Part shown: positions 37,749 through 45,894 of the stretch, one piece after another
Layout: each line of letters starts with the position of its first letter
How positions within the stretch are numbered: position 1 is the first letter of the stretch
From: an uncultured Duodenibacillus sp.
GTDB lineage: Bacteria; Pseudomonadota; Gammaproteobacteria; Burkholderiales; Burkholderiaceae_F
Reading direction: 5' to 3'
NCBI GenBank assembly: GCA_944388865.1
Contig: CALXKM010000033.1
Location: 1-64,000 of the forward strand
Length of the DNA stretch: 64,000 nt
Program-made: the position numbers and the translations under genes
Notes under the pieces: model-generated
Database searches by the model: none
The model's input: the letters and a program-made list of their open reading frames with translations, nothing else
What the model was told of the DNA's origin: nothing

Positions 37749-39446
37749 GTGTTTGAATACGTCAAGAAGCTTGTTGCAGGGTGGACGAGCGGCAAAAAGA
37801 GCGAGCCCAATCGGACGCCTCGAATTATTGGCCCTGAAGAGCACGGCATTGATCCAAAAAAGGTCAGTTGGGCAGCGCGCAGGACGTGCGAAGTGCTGCA
37901 GGCCCGAGGCTACAAGGCTTATGTGGTTGGAGGAGCTGTGCGCGATCTGTTTCTTGGCGTGACGCCGAAGGATTTTGACGTCGTTACCGATGCCACGCCC
38001 GAGCAGGTCAAGCGAGCGCAAAAGCGCGCCTACATCATCGGCCGGCGCTTTCGTTTGGTGCATGTTGTTTTCGGCGAAGAAATCGTCGAATGCTCGACTT
38101 TTCGCGCTCTTGATGCGGCTGGCGTCAGAAAGGACGCTTCAGGCCGCGTCATCAGCGACAACGTCTTTGGCGAAATGTGGGAAGACGCTGCTAGGCGCGA
38201 CTTTACGATCAATGCGATGTACTACGATCCGAGCACGCAGGAGGTTTTTGATTATCACGGCGGGTTTGAAGACATCATGCGCCGTCGTCTGGCCATGATC
38301 GGCGACCCGCTTGTGCGCTATCGCGAGGATCCCGTGCGCATGATGCGAGCAGTGCGCATCGCCGCAAAGCTGGGCTTTACCATGGACAAGGCCACCGAGC
38401 GGGCTATTCCAAAAATGGCTCGCACGCTGGAAAATGTGCCGGCAGCGCGTCTTTTCGACGAGATGATGAAGCTTTTTACAAGCGGGCACGCTGAGGATTG
38501 CCTTATAAAGCTGCGCGCCGAAGGACTGCATCGATCGCTTTTGCCTATGCTTGACGTCATTTTGGACGAGCCCGAAGGCGAGAAGTTTCTCATGCTTGCG
38601 CTGCGGCGCACTGACGAGCGCATTGCCATTGGCAAAAAGATATCGCCCTCGTTTTTGTTTGCTACTCTTTTGTGGCCGCAGGTGAAAAAGCGTTGGGATG
38701 CCTATCAGCAAAATCAAGGCATGATCCGCTCTCGTGCGCTTTATGCGGCCGCCGACGACGTGATCTCCACGCAGTGCCAGAAGCTTGCCATTCAGCATCG
38801 GTTTGTTGCAGACATCAAGCTCATCTGGATGATGCAGCTGCGTTTTGAGCGGCGCACCGGAAAAAATCCGTATACGCTTGTTGAGCACCCCAAATACCGC
38901 GCCGGTTATGACTTCATGCTGCTCAGAAGCTTGCTCGGACATGTTCCGTCGGATTTAGTCCGCTGGTGGGAAAACTTTGTTCAAGCCGATGCTGATGCGC
39001 GTGCGGTCATGATTGCCGATGAGGAGCGCGCGGCGCGCCGCACGGCCAGCAAGGCTCGGGCAGGAAATCGTCGCTGCAGGGAAGAGGCTGATTTGGCAAG
39101 CGAAGAGGCGCTGCTCGCGCAGGTTGAGCTCGAGCGGGAAAATGCAGCTCCGCGCCGGCTTAGGCGAGCCAAAGCTGGCTTGGCAACGCGAAAATCAGCA
39201 GCTTTTTCCGAACAGGGGCCCGCTTCCGAGGAAATGCCTGCGGCTTCGCCTGCCAAGCCCAGGCGCAGAAGAAAAAGCGCTGCGGTAAAAGCCGCAGAGG
39301 CAGCCGCTGCAGATGGCGCCTCAGTGCAGGGCGCGATCGAAGCGTCTGCAGGCGAACAAGTTCTTGAAGAGCTGCCCAAGAAGCGCCGTCGCCGCCGCAA
39401 GCCTAAGCCCAAAATGGAAGACGTTCTGAGCGCTGATCATGTCTAA
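37749..39446 (+). CDS. pcnB: Poly(A) polymerase I with extended basic tail
   Basis: Adds poly(A) to RNA 3' ends to promote decay. The nucleotidyltransferase motif YVVGGAVRDLFLG is near residues 58-70 with catalytic DFD at about 75-77. RREDFTINA-like RRDFTINAMYY and the RFRLVHVVF segment support PcnB over CCA-adding enzyme. GTG 37749 is preferred because GGAG is 8 bases upstream; a TTG at 37734 lies on that site. At 565 aa it is about 100 aa longer than E. coli PcnB; the extra C terminus (from about 405) is rich in Arg, Lys, Ala and Glu, ending KKRRRRRKPKPK. It overlaps folK by 8 bases. Confidence 0.93.
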   Translation: MFEYVKKLVAGWTSGKKSEPNRTPRIIGPEEHGIDPKKVSWAARRTCEVLQARGYKAYVVGGAVRDLFLGVTPKDFDVVTDATPEQVKRAQKRAYIIGRRFRLVHVVFGEEIVECSTFRALDAAGVRKDASGRVISDNVFGEMWEDAARRDFTINAMYYDPSTQEVFDYHGGFEDIMRRRLAMIGDPLVRYREDPVRMMRAVRIAAKLGFTMDKATERAIPKMARTLENVPAARLFDEMMKLFTSGHAEDCLIKLRAEGLHRSLLPMLDVILDEPEGEKFLMLALRRTDERIAIGKKISPSFLFATLLWPQVKKRWDAYQQNQGMIRSRALYAAADDVISTQCQKLAIQHRFVADIKLIWMMQLRFERRTGKNPYTLVEHPKYRAGYDFMLLRSLLGHVPSDLVRWWENFVQADADARAVMIADEERAARRTASKARAGNRRCREEADLASEEALLAQVELERENAAPRRLRRAKAGLATRKSAAFSEQGPASEEMPAASPAKPRRRRKSAAVKAAEAAAADGASVQGAIEASAGEQVLEELPKKRRRRRKPKPKMEDVLSADHV

Positions 39447-39942
39447 TCAAAAAGTTGAAGAGCTTGTGGTATTGGGACTGGGGGCGAATTTGGGCAATCC
39501 TCTGAGGATGCTCGAGCTCGTGCTCGGCGAAATTGCCCGGCTGCCGCAAACAGTGCTTGCGGCGCAAAGCCCCTTTTACCGAACCGCGCCTGTTGATTCT
39601 TCCGGGCCCGATTACGTCAACGCTGTGTGCGCAGTGAAAACAAGGCTTGCACCCGAAGCCCTTCTCGATGAGCTGCAAAGGCTTGAAAATGTGCACGGCC
39701 GCGTACGGCCAGCCGGGGTGCGCAACGCTCCTCGAACGCTTGATTTGGACATTTTGCTGTGGGGCGATGAGGTCATTTGCACAAGAAGGCTTGAAGTGCC
39801 TCATCCCCGCATGCACGAGAGGGCGTTTGTTCTCAGACCTTTGCTCGACATTTTTCCTCAATGCAGCATTCCGGGAAAAGGCCGAGCGGCGGATTGGCTT
39901 GAAAAAACGCTCGATCAGCGCATTTCTAAAATTGTCTCGTGA
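39439..39942 (+). CDS. folK: 6-hydroxymethyl-7,8-dihydropterin pyrophosphokinase
   Basis: Transfers pyrophosphate from ATP to 6-hydroxymethyl-dihydropterin in folate synthesis. LGLGANLGNP near residues 12-21, SPFYRTAPVD near 44-53, and RNAPRTLDLDILLWGD near 94-109 are the family motifs, the last with the catalytic Asp residues. The length of 167 aa is normal. The ATG overlaps the pcnB end by 8 bases, implying coupling. panB, which often follows in relatives, is not here. Confidence 0.95.
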   Translation: MSNQKVEELVVLGLGANLGNPLRMLELVLGEIARLPQTVLAAQSPFYRTAPVDSSGPDYVNAVCAVKTRLAPEALLDELQRLENVHGRVRPAGVRNAPRTLDLDILLWGDEVICTRRLEVPHPRMHERAFVLRPLLDIFPQCSIPGKGRAADWLEKTLDQRISKIVS

Positions 39943-40088
39943 GCAAAAAAGAGTCCTCATGAGCCGGAAATCATGCGAAAATTCGCTCTGCCGAAGCATA
40001 AAAAACCCTCGGCGTGCTTCTTTGCGGCCTGTGCAAACGCGCGACGCTCACGGGCCAGAGTTCTGAACAACGAAAAACGGAGATAAAA

Positions 40089-40850
40089 ATGAAGAACAAG
40101 CTCTTTGCGGCTGTGTGCGCCGCAGTGCTCGCCACTGGTTCTTTTGCCGCCTGCGCTGCAGAGGAGCTGCGCGTGGGCACGCACCCGACGTTTGCGCCGT
40201 TTGAATTTATGGAGACGGCTACGCGTCAGTACGTTGGTTTTGACATGGATCTCATTCGTGAAATCGGCAAGCGCGCCGGTCTTGAAGTTGAAATCGTCAA
40301 CATGGGCTTTGACGGCTTGATTCCGGCTCTTCTGACCGGAACTATCGATGTGGCTGCAAGCGGCATTACGATCACCGAAGAGCGCAAGAAGCGCGTCGAT
40401 TTCTGCGACCCGTACTATGAGGCTGGCCAGAGCCTGATGGTTCGCGCCGATGAGCTCGATAAATATAAGTCTGTAAAGGATCTTGAGGGAAAGAAGATTG
40501 CTGTGCAGATCGGCACTACGGGCGCTGATGTGGCCAAGGCAATCAAGGGCGCTGAAGTCAAGTCCTTCAATACGGGCGCAGAAGCCTTTATGGATCTCAA
40601 GATGAAGGGGTGCGATGCCGTCATCACCGATCGTCCCGTGATCGGCTACTTCATCGTCAAGAATCCGCGTGCAGCCAAGGGACTTGCGCAGCAAAATGCC
40701 GTTAAGTTCGACAGCGAACATTTCGGTTTTGCCGTGAAAAAGGGCAACGCCGCTCTGACTGAGAAAATCAACAAAGCGCTGCGCGGCATGCGTGAAGACG
40801 GCACCTACGACAAGATCTACGCCAAGTGGTTCGGAGCTGCCGCAAAGTAG
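40089..40850 (+). CDS. Periplasmic amino-acid-binding protein of an ABC transporter
   Basis: Family 3 extracellular solute-binding protein, 253 aa. A signal peptide (MKNKLFAAVCAAVLATGSFAACA) covers about residues 1-24. The mature start LRVGTHPTFAPFEF and VGFDMDLIREIGKRAG match polar amino-acid binders such as GlnH/ArtJ/HisJ, and GFDGLIPALLTGTIDVAASGITITEERKKRVDF is the family core. ATG 40089 has ACGGAG about 9 bases upstream. No permease or ATPase gene adjoins, so it is an orphan here. The specificity (Gln, Arg or another amino acid) is not resolved. Confidence 0.9.
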   Translation: MKNKLFAAVCAAVLATGSFAACAAEELRVGTHPTFAPFEFMETATRQYVGFDMDLIREIGKRAGLEVEIVNMGFDGLIPALLTGTIDVAASGITITEERKKRVDFCDPYYEAGQSLMVRADELDKYKSVKDLEGKKIAVQIGTTGADVAKAIKGAEVKSFNTGAEAFMDLKMKGCDAVITDRPVIGYFIVKNPRAAKGLAQQNAVKFDSEHFGFAVKKGNAALTEKINKALRGMREDGTYDKIYAKWFGAAAK

Positions 40851-40961
40851 TCCAACTGATGTGATCGGCACGTGAATCTTCCGTGCAGATTGCAAAATAG
40901 CCGATCCTGACCATGGGTTCGGCTATTTTTGTGTTTTTTTTCAAAAAAGCTCCTTGTACGT

Positions 40962-40990
40962 TTGTCATGCAGGCAGCTTTCCAATAGAAT
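40962..40990 (+). promoter_or_regulatory. ffs promoter
   Basis: TTGTCA at 40962-40967, a 17-base spacer and TAGAAT at 40985-40990 form a near-consensus sigma-70 promoter. It predicts a transcript start near 40997, where the SRP RNA begins. Confidence 0.8.
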
Positions 40991-40996
40991 GCCCCC

Positions 40997-41098
40997 TCGG
41001 CGGGTCCCCTCGCATGAAAGCTCTGCTAACCTGGTCAGGTCGGGAACGAAGCAGCCACGGCGGAGTACTTTCAGTGCCGAGGATAAGGCTCGCCATTT
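40997..41098 (+). ncRNA. ffs: Signal recognition particle 4.5S RNA
   Basis: The highly conserved apical domain is visible: CTGGTCAGGTC, then GGGAACGAAGCAGCCA at about 41031-41056, matching the symmetric and asymmetric loops that bind Ffh. GGCGGGTC at 40999-41006 pairs with GGCTCGCC at 41087-41094 (two G-U pairs), and CCTCG/CGAGG pairs inside it, closing a roughly 96-nt hairpin of the small bacterial type. The strong promoter upstream and an ATTTT stretch after it fit a stand-alone transcript. dnaX follows, an arrangement seen in other proteobacteria. Confidence 0.95.
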
Positions 41099-41239
41099 TC
41101 GTCTTTCGGCTTTCGCTAAAATCCACTCTCGCGCAGAATTGCACGCGCGTCTTTTTTTCCCGAATTTTTTCTGTGAGCAAGGAGTTTGGCGGCCGAGCCA
41201 ATTCCTGACGATGTTTTTTGAGCGTTTTGACTTTTTCCT

Positions 41240-42622
41240 ATGAGCTATCAAGTTCTTGCCCGCAAGTGGCGCCCGCACGATTTTGAAAGCATGGTAGGTC
41301 AGGAGCATGTCGTGGCAGCCTTGCGTCATGCCCTTGATGAAAATCGCCTGCATCATGCCTATCTTTTTACCGGCACTCGCGGCGTTGGCAAGACGACGCT
41401 TTCGCGCATTCTTGCCAAGTGCCTCAACTGCACGGGCGAAGATGGCAAGGGCGGCGTGACATCTCACCCCTGCGGAAAGTGCGAGGCTTGCCGAGCCATT
41501 GACGAAGGGCGCTTTGTTGACTACATCGAAATCGACGCGGCCTCAAATCGATCAGTCGAGGAAATGACGACGCTGCTTGAACGGGCGATGTATGCTCCTT
41601 CAAACGCCCGTTATAAGGTCTACATGATCGACGAAGTGCACATGCTCACCACGCATGCCTTCAACGCCATGCTCAAAACGCTTGAGGAGCCGCCAGAATA
41701 CGTGAAATTCATTCTTGCCACGACCGATCCGCAAAAGGTTCCCGTGACGGTGCTCTCGCGTTGTCTGCAGTTTAATCTGCGCAATATGACGCCGGCGGCT
41801 GTAGCCAGCCACATGGCATCCATCATGCAGGCCGAAGGGCTTGAGGCAGAACCCGCAGCGCTTTTAATGCTGGCCAAGGGAGCCCGCGGCTCAATGCGAG
41901 ACGGCCTGAGTCTGCTTGATCAGGCTATTGCCTTTGCGGGCGGCAAGGTGACGCTCGAGAGCGTGCGCAGCATGCTTGGGGTTATCGGTTCGGATGTGCT
42001 CGTTGAGCTGACATGCAAGGTTCTGGAGGGTGATGCTCAAGGTGCGCTTGATATTGCTGATGCGATGGGCATGCAGAGTTTTTCCTATGCGCAGGCTTTG
42101 CGTGATTGGGCGGCACTACTGCATCGCGTTGCAATTGCTCAGCGCGTGGGGCAGCGGTTCGATGAAAATGATCCCGAGGCTGCCGGCGTTGAGAAGCTCG
42201 CTGGCTTGATGTCGCCCGAAGAGGTGCAGCTCGACTACCAGATTTTGCTTCAGGCGCGAAATGATATGGCTGCAGCGCCTGACGAGTACGCAGGCTTTAC
42301 GATGGCCATTTTGCGCATGCTTGCCTTCAAGCCCGCGGGCAGCATTGTCGGCAGCCGCGTGCCAGTGCACGAAGCGCCGGTGGAAAAGGATAATCCCGTA
42401 GGGGGGATGGCTGCAGTTCATGACAATTCTTCGGTTGCGGCCGCAAGCACAGCCCAAACGGAGCCGGCGAAGTCAAAGCCGCAGCGCTCGCCTCTGGGGG
42501 TTGCAGCAGAACCTCCGCCAGTGGTAGCAGAGCCTCCGGTCGAGCTTGTTGAGCCCGATTTGGATGCGCTGCAAGACGTTGCTCCCTGGGACGACGCTGG
42601 AGAGCCGCCGCGGGGAGAGTGA
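41240..42622 (+). CDS. dnaX: DNA polymerase III subunit gamma (DnaX, stops before tau domain)
   Basis: Clamp-loader AAA+ ATPase. Walker A GTRGVGKTT is near residues 45-53, zinc-binding cysteines are in CLNC...CGKCEAC (61-84), VYMIDEVHML is near 125, and the SRC arginine-finger segment is near 171. Domain III and a Pro/Ala/Glu-rich linker follow. The frame ends at TGA 42620-42622 after 460 aa, close to gamma (431 aa in E. coli), while the tau-specific domain continues in the +1 frame. In E. coli the full-length tau is in frame and gamma comes from a -1 shift, so the situation here is reversed. The start is preceded by a pyrimidine-rich tract, not a Shine-Dalgarno. Confidence 0.93.
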   Translation: MSYQVLARKWRPHDFESMVGQEHVVAALRHALDENRLHHAYLFTGTRGVGKTTLSRILAKCLNCTGEDGKGGVTSHPCGKCEACRAIDEGRFVDYIEIDAASNRSVEEMTTLLERAMYAPSNARYKVYMIDEVHMLTTHAFNAMLKTLEEPPEYVKFILATTDPQKVPVTVLSRCLQFNLRNMTPAAVASHMASIMQAEGLEAEPAALLMLAKGARGSMRDGLSLLDQAIAFAGGKVTLESVRSMLGVIGSDVLVELTCKVLEGDAQGALDIADAMGMQSFSYAQALRDWAALLHRVAIAQRVGQRFDENDPEAAGVEKLAGLMSPEEVQLDYQILLQARNDMAAAPDEYAGFTMAILRMLAFKPAGSIVGSRVPVHEAPVEKDNPVGGMAAVHDNSSVAAASTAQTEPAKSKPQRSPLGVAAEPPPVVAEPPVELVEPDLDALQDVAPWDDAGEPPRGE

Positions 42623-43088
42623 TGCGCCGGTCAGAGCGGTGCGCGCCAGCAGAGGTCCGGAAATTCTGCCTTTGATTGATGTGCAGATAACGCCTTTGCT
42701 GTCTGACTGGCGAAATTTGGTGCGCGCAAGCGGCATGCAGGGATTGATCCGCGAGATTGCTGCTTCAAGCGAAGTTGTCGAACTCAGTGCAGATCATGTG
42801 CTGCTAAGGCCCTCGTCGCAGTCTTTGGTCAAGCACGAAATCGTGCAGATGATTGAGGATGCCGTGAGCAAGGGGGCGGGACGTCCTATCGCTGTGCGCT
42901 TTACGAGCGATGAAAGGGAGCACGATGCACTGACGTTGAGCCTTATTGAAGAGGCCGAGCGAAGAGCCGCGCGAAAGGCGATGATCGAAGCCTTCAAGAG
43001 CGATCCGTTTGTGCAAAAATGCTTGGAAGTTTTCAACGGCACGATTGACGAGACGTCAATTGAGCCTATTCAGACAAAAAAGGAATAA
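42546..43088 (+). CDS. dnaX: Tau-specific C-terminal domain of DnaX, in the +1 frame
   Basis: This open frame overlaps the end of the gamma frame by 77 bases and continues as ESDAPVRAV...ILPLIDVQITPLLSDWRNLV, then a domain ending FNGTIDETSIEPI. That end corresponds to the E. coli tau C terminus (DAELDEESIRPI), which binds the polymerase alpha subunit. The useful part begins about 42610. Removing one base, for example in the GGGG at 42612-42615, would fuse it to the upstream frame as a continuous tau. No convincing start codon or ribosome-binding site begins this part alone. It is either a frameshift-expressed domain, a real mutation, or a sequence error. ybaB starts 6 bases later. Confidence 0.85.
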   Translation: MLSPIWMRCKTLLPGTTLESRRGESDAPVRAVRASRGPEILPLIDVQITPLLSDWRNLVRASGMQGLIREIAASSEVVELSADHVLLRPSSQSLVKHEIVQMIEDAVSKGAGRPIAVRFTSDEREHDALTLSLIEEAERRAARKAMIEAFKSDPFVQKCLEVFNGTIDETSIEPIQTKKE

Positions 43089-43094
43089 AGACTC

Positions 43095-43427
43095 ATGAGA
43101 GGAAATCTTCAGGGCCTGCTCGCTCAGGCACAGAAAATGCAGAAAAATGTCGAGCGTGTCCAGGCCGAACTCGGCAATCTGGAAGTTGTGGGCGAGTCCG
43201 GCGCCGGTCTTGTCAAGATCACGATGACCTGCAAGCATGAGGCGCGCAAAGTTGAAATTGATGCCAGCCTGCTGTCGGGCGAGCCCGATGACAAGGAAAT
43301 GCTCGAAGACCTTGTGGCGGCTGCACTCAATGATGCCTCGCACAAGGCCGAGGCTGCTGCGCAGGCCAAGATGCGCGAAGCTACGGCCGGCATGCCTTTG
43401 CCGCCCGGGATGAAGCTTCCCTTCTAA
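43095..43427 (+). CDS. ybaB: YbaB/EbfC family nucleoid-associated protein
   Basis: Small dimeric DNA-binding protein, 110 aa, in the usual place directly after dnaX. The N terminus [22 protein letters not shown] forms the helix, followed by [26 protein letters not shown] and a C-terminal Ala-rich helix ending [12 protein letters not shown], all characteristic. An ATG at 43095 has a GAG-type site nearby. recR, which normally follows dnaX-ybaB, is missing here. Confidence 0.95.
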   Translation: MRGNLQGLLAQAQKMQKNVERVQAELGNLEVVGESGAGLVKITMTCKHEARKVEIDASLLSGEPDDKEMLEDLVAAALNDASHKAEAAAQAKMREATAGMPLPPGMKLPF

Positions 43428-43460
43428 AGGTTTTTTGAGGATTCCTGCGAGAGCATTGAT

Positions 43461-43532
43461 CGTTTTTTTTTTGCGGGTCGCTCCGAAGTTGTTCGGATCG
43501 GCCCGCTAGGCGTATCTGCACCGACTGCAGAT
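43461..43532. other. Tandem hairpins after ybaB
   Basis: A T tract at 43463-43472 is followed by a hairpin GCGGGTC/GGCCCGC (43473-43479 with 43500-43506) with an inner TCCGAA/TTCGGA stem. A second hairpin ATCTGCA/TGCAGAT lies at 43514-43532, followed some bases later by T-rich sequence. The T tract precedes rather than follows the first hairpin, so termination is uncertain; this may be the leader of the next gene. Confidence 0.45.
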
Positions 43533-43576
43533 GCGGCTTTGAGTTTTTATTTTTTTAGGGATTGTTCTTTTAAGAA

Positions 43577-44917
43577 ATGAGCAGTTGGCTTGACGTATTT
43601 CTACTTTTTTGTTTGATTTGCCTCAACGGCGTTTTTTCCATGAGCGAAATCGCACTTGTGACGAGCCGTCGCGCGCGTCTGCAGGTTTTGAGCGAAGACG
43701 GCAACAAAGGCGCGGACAAGGCCATCAAGCTTCAGGATAATCCCAATTGGGCTCTGTCGACGATTCAAGTCGGCATCACTTCCATCGGCATTCTCTCAGG
43801 CATGGTCGGCGAAGCTTCTTTGGCGGGCCCTGTGGCCGAAGTTCTGACGGGCTGGGGGGTGCCGGCCGATACTGCACGCGTTCTCGGCGTTGTGGTCGTG
43901 GTGGTGTTTGTTACGTACTTTTCCATTGTGCTCGGCGAGTTGGTACCCAAGCGGCTCGGGCAGGGAAGTCCTGAAATGCTTGCCTGTCTCGTGTCGCGTC
44001 CGTTGAGCGCGCTCAGTCTCGTGATGAGTCCCTTCGTCAAGCTGCTTTCGAGTTCAACCGAGGTGATTCTCAAGGTGCTTGGGCTTGACAAAGACAAGGG
44101 CTCGGGCGTGACCGAAGAAGAAATCCACGCCATGATTCAGGAAGGCAGCGAAACGGGCGTGATCGAAGAAAGCGAGCGCGACATGGTGCGCAACGTCTTT
44201 AGACTGGATGATCGTCAGGTGGGCTCTCTCATGACGCCAAGAAGCGACATCGAGTGGATCGATCTGCAGGATTCGCGCGAAGAGAATTTCAAAAAGGTTC
44301 TCACATCAAATCGTTCGCGGCTTGTGGTTGCAAGCGGCTCGCTTTCCGACATCAAAGGCATCTGCACGACGCGCTCCCTGCTGCAGCAGTTTGTAGAAAA
44401 CGGCAAGCCTAACTTCATGCGTAATTTGGCGCCCGTCATTTACGTGCCTGAATCTTTAAGCGGCATGGAATTGCTCGAGCAGTTTAAGAAGACGACGACG
44501 CCTTTGGCGCTTGTCGTTGATGAGTACGGCGAAGTGGTGGGCCTTGTCACGCCTCGAGATTTGCTTGAGGCCATTGCCGGAGAGTTCAAACCCGAAGCCA
44601 ATGAGGAGGCTTGGGCGATCAGCCGCGGCGACGGTTCTTGGTATTTGGACGGCATTATCCCGATTCCGGAGCTCAAGGACTGTCTGGGCATCAAGGAAGT
44701 ACCTGAAGAAGAGCTTGGCCGATACAACACGCTATCGGGCATGATGATGCTCTTGCTGCAGCGGCTGCCTCGCACGGGCGACAAAGTTGTTTGGGAAGGA
44801 TGGTCGCTCGAAGTGGCTGACATGGATGGGCGTCGTATTGATAAGGTTCTCGCGACACCGTTGCCGCCGGCTCAAGCACAACAACCGCAAGAGGCAAAGG
44901 ATTCGGCGCAGAGCTGA
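43577..44917 (+). CDS. CNNM/CorC-HlyC family membrane protein (DUF21 plus CBS pair)
   Basis: Membrane protein of the hemolysin-C/CorC type implicated in Mg/Co ion homeostasis. The DUF21 membrane domain spans about residues 1-190 with LNGVFSMSEIAL near 16-27 and VLGELVPKRLG near 117. A CBS pair follows (about 205-335), including PLALVVDEYGEVVGLVTPRDLLEAI near 312-336, and a CorC_HlyC transporter-associated domain to about 425. At 446 aa the domain order is standard. The C terminus is a short Gln/Ala/Pro tail. No operon partner is evident; uppP starts 58 bases later. Confidence 0.92.
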   Translation: MSSWLDVFLLFCLICLNGVFSMSEIALVTSRRARLQVLSEDGNKGADKAIKLQDNPNWALSTIQVGITSIGILSGMVGEASLAGPVAEVLTGWGVPADTARVLGVVVVVVFVTYFSIVLGELVPKRLGQGSPEMLACLVSRPLSALSLVMSPFVKLLSSSTEVILKVLGLDKDKGSGVTEEEIHAMIQEGSETGVIEESERDMVRNVFRLDDRQVGSLMTPRSDIEWIDLQDSREENFKKVLTSNRSRLVVASGSLSDIKGICTTRSLLQQFVENGKPNFMRNLAPVIYVPESLSGMELLEQFKKTTTPLALVVDEYGEVVGLVTPRDLLEAIAGEFKPEANEEAWAISRGDGSWYLDGIIPIPELKDCLGIKEVPEEELGRYNTLSGMMMLLLQRLPRTGDKVVWEGWSLEVADMDGRRIDKVLATPLPPAQAQQPQEAKDSAQS

Positions 44918-44975
44918 TGCACAAAAGTCCTCAAAATAGTATCGAAATAACAAATTATCTTGCCGATTGGTAGAC

Positions 44976-45806
44976 ATGGATTTTTTATATTTCTTGAAAA
45001 CAGTGATTTTGGGCATTGTTGAAGGCCTCACTGAGTTTTTGCCTGTGAGCTCAACCGGGCACCTGATTCTTGCCGGTCACATGCTCAATTTTGACGGCGC
45101 CGAAGCCGAAACTTTTTACATCGCCATTCAGGCCGGCGCTATTGTGGCCGTTTGTTGGCACTATCGGGCGCGCATCATTTCAATTCTTAAGAACCTCTTC
45201 AAGTCTGGAGCCGATCAGAGATTGGCCGTCAATACCGTAGTGGCATTTCTGCCGGCTGCCGTCATGGGCGTGATTCTGTCGGCCTACATCAAAGAGCATT
45301 TTTTCAATGTCTTTACCGTGGCAACCGCGCTTGTCGTGGGCGGCGTGATCATTCTTCTGATTGAGCGCAACCATGAGCGCCGCGGCATTGCTCCTCGCGT
45401 CCCGACGATGGACGACATGACGTGGAAAGATGCGCTGGGCGTGGGCTTCATGCAGTGCTTCGCACTTATTCCCGGCACATCGCGCTCGGGGGCGACGATT
45501 ATCGGAGCGCTTGTTCTAGGCTTGTCGCGTACGGCAGCAACGGAGTTCTCGTTCTTTTTGGCCATTCCCACAATTTTTGGAGCAACTGTCTACGATCTTT
45601 ATAAGTCGCGAGATATTCTGAATTGGGACAATCTTCCCGGAATTGCCGTGGGGTTTGTGGTGAGCTTTTTGTCAGCGATTGTCGTGGTTCGCTGGTTGCT
45701 GCGCTATGTTTCCAAAAACGATTTTCGCATTTTTGGGTGGTACCGCATCATTTTCGGTCTCCTGATTCTGGGAGCTGGTTTCGGCGGCCTTGCGCATATT
45801 TTCTGA
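44976..45806 (+). CDS. uppP: Undecaprenyl-diphosphate phosphatase
   Basis: Inner-membrane enzyme that dephosphorylates undecaprenyl diphosphate, recycling the lipid carrier for peptidoglycan and confers basal bacitracin tolerance. The active-site motifs are VEGLTEFLPVSSTGHL near residues 16-31 and ALIPGTSRSGATI near 163-175, both diagnostic. Hydrophobic segments fill the rest. ATG 44976 gives 276 aa, matching the family length; an in-frame TTG three codons earlier is possible. A bidirectional terminator follows. Confidence 0.96.
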   Translation: MDFLYFLKTVILGIVEGLTEFLPVSSTGHLILAGHMLNFDGAEAETFYIAIQAGAIVAVCWHYRARIISILKNLFKSGADQRLAVNTVVAFLPAAVMGVILSAYIKEHFFNVFTVATALVVGGVIILLIERNHERRGIAPRVPTMDDMTWKDALGVGFMQCFALIPGTSRSGATIIGALVLGLSRTAATEFSFFLAIPTIFGATVYDLYKSRDILNWDNLPGIAVGFVVSFLSAIVVVRWLLRYVSKNDFRIFGWYRIIFGLLILGAGFGGLAHIF

Positions 45807-45812
45807 TAGAAA

Positions 45813-45854
45813 ATCCCCGCATTCCGAACACAGCGGAACGCGGGGATAAATTTT
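45813..45854. terminator. Bidirectional terminator between uppP and argH
   Basis: ATCCCCGC at 45813-45820 pairs with GCGGGGAT at 45840-45847, with an inner TTCCG/CGGAA stem. AAATTTTT follows on the plus strand and TTTTC on the minus strand. Confidence 0.78.
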
Positions 45855-45894
45855 TCGTGAAAAGTCCGTCAGCAGTCTCGTGCGCAGATGTCGG

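Noticed and set aside
39943..40088. Possible terminator between folK and the binding-protein gene
   Set aside because: A T-rich stretch is present on the minus strand, but I could not find a convincing stem followed by T residues on the plus strand.
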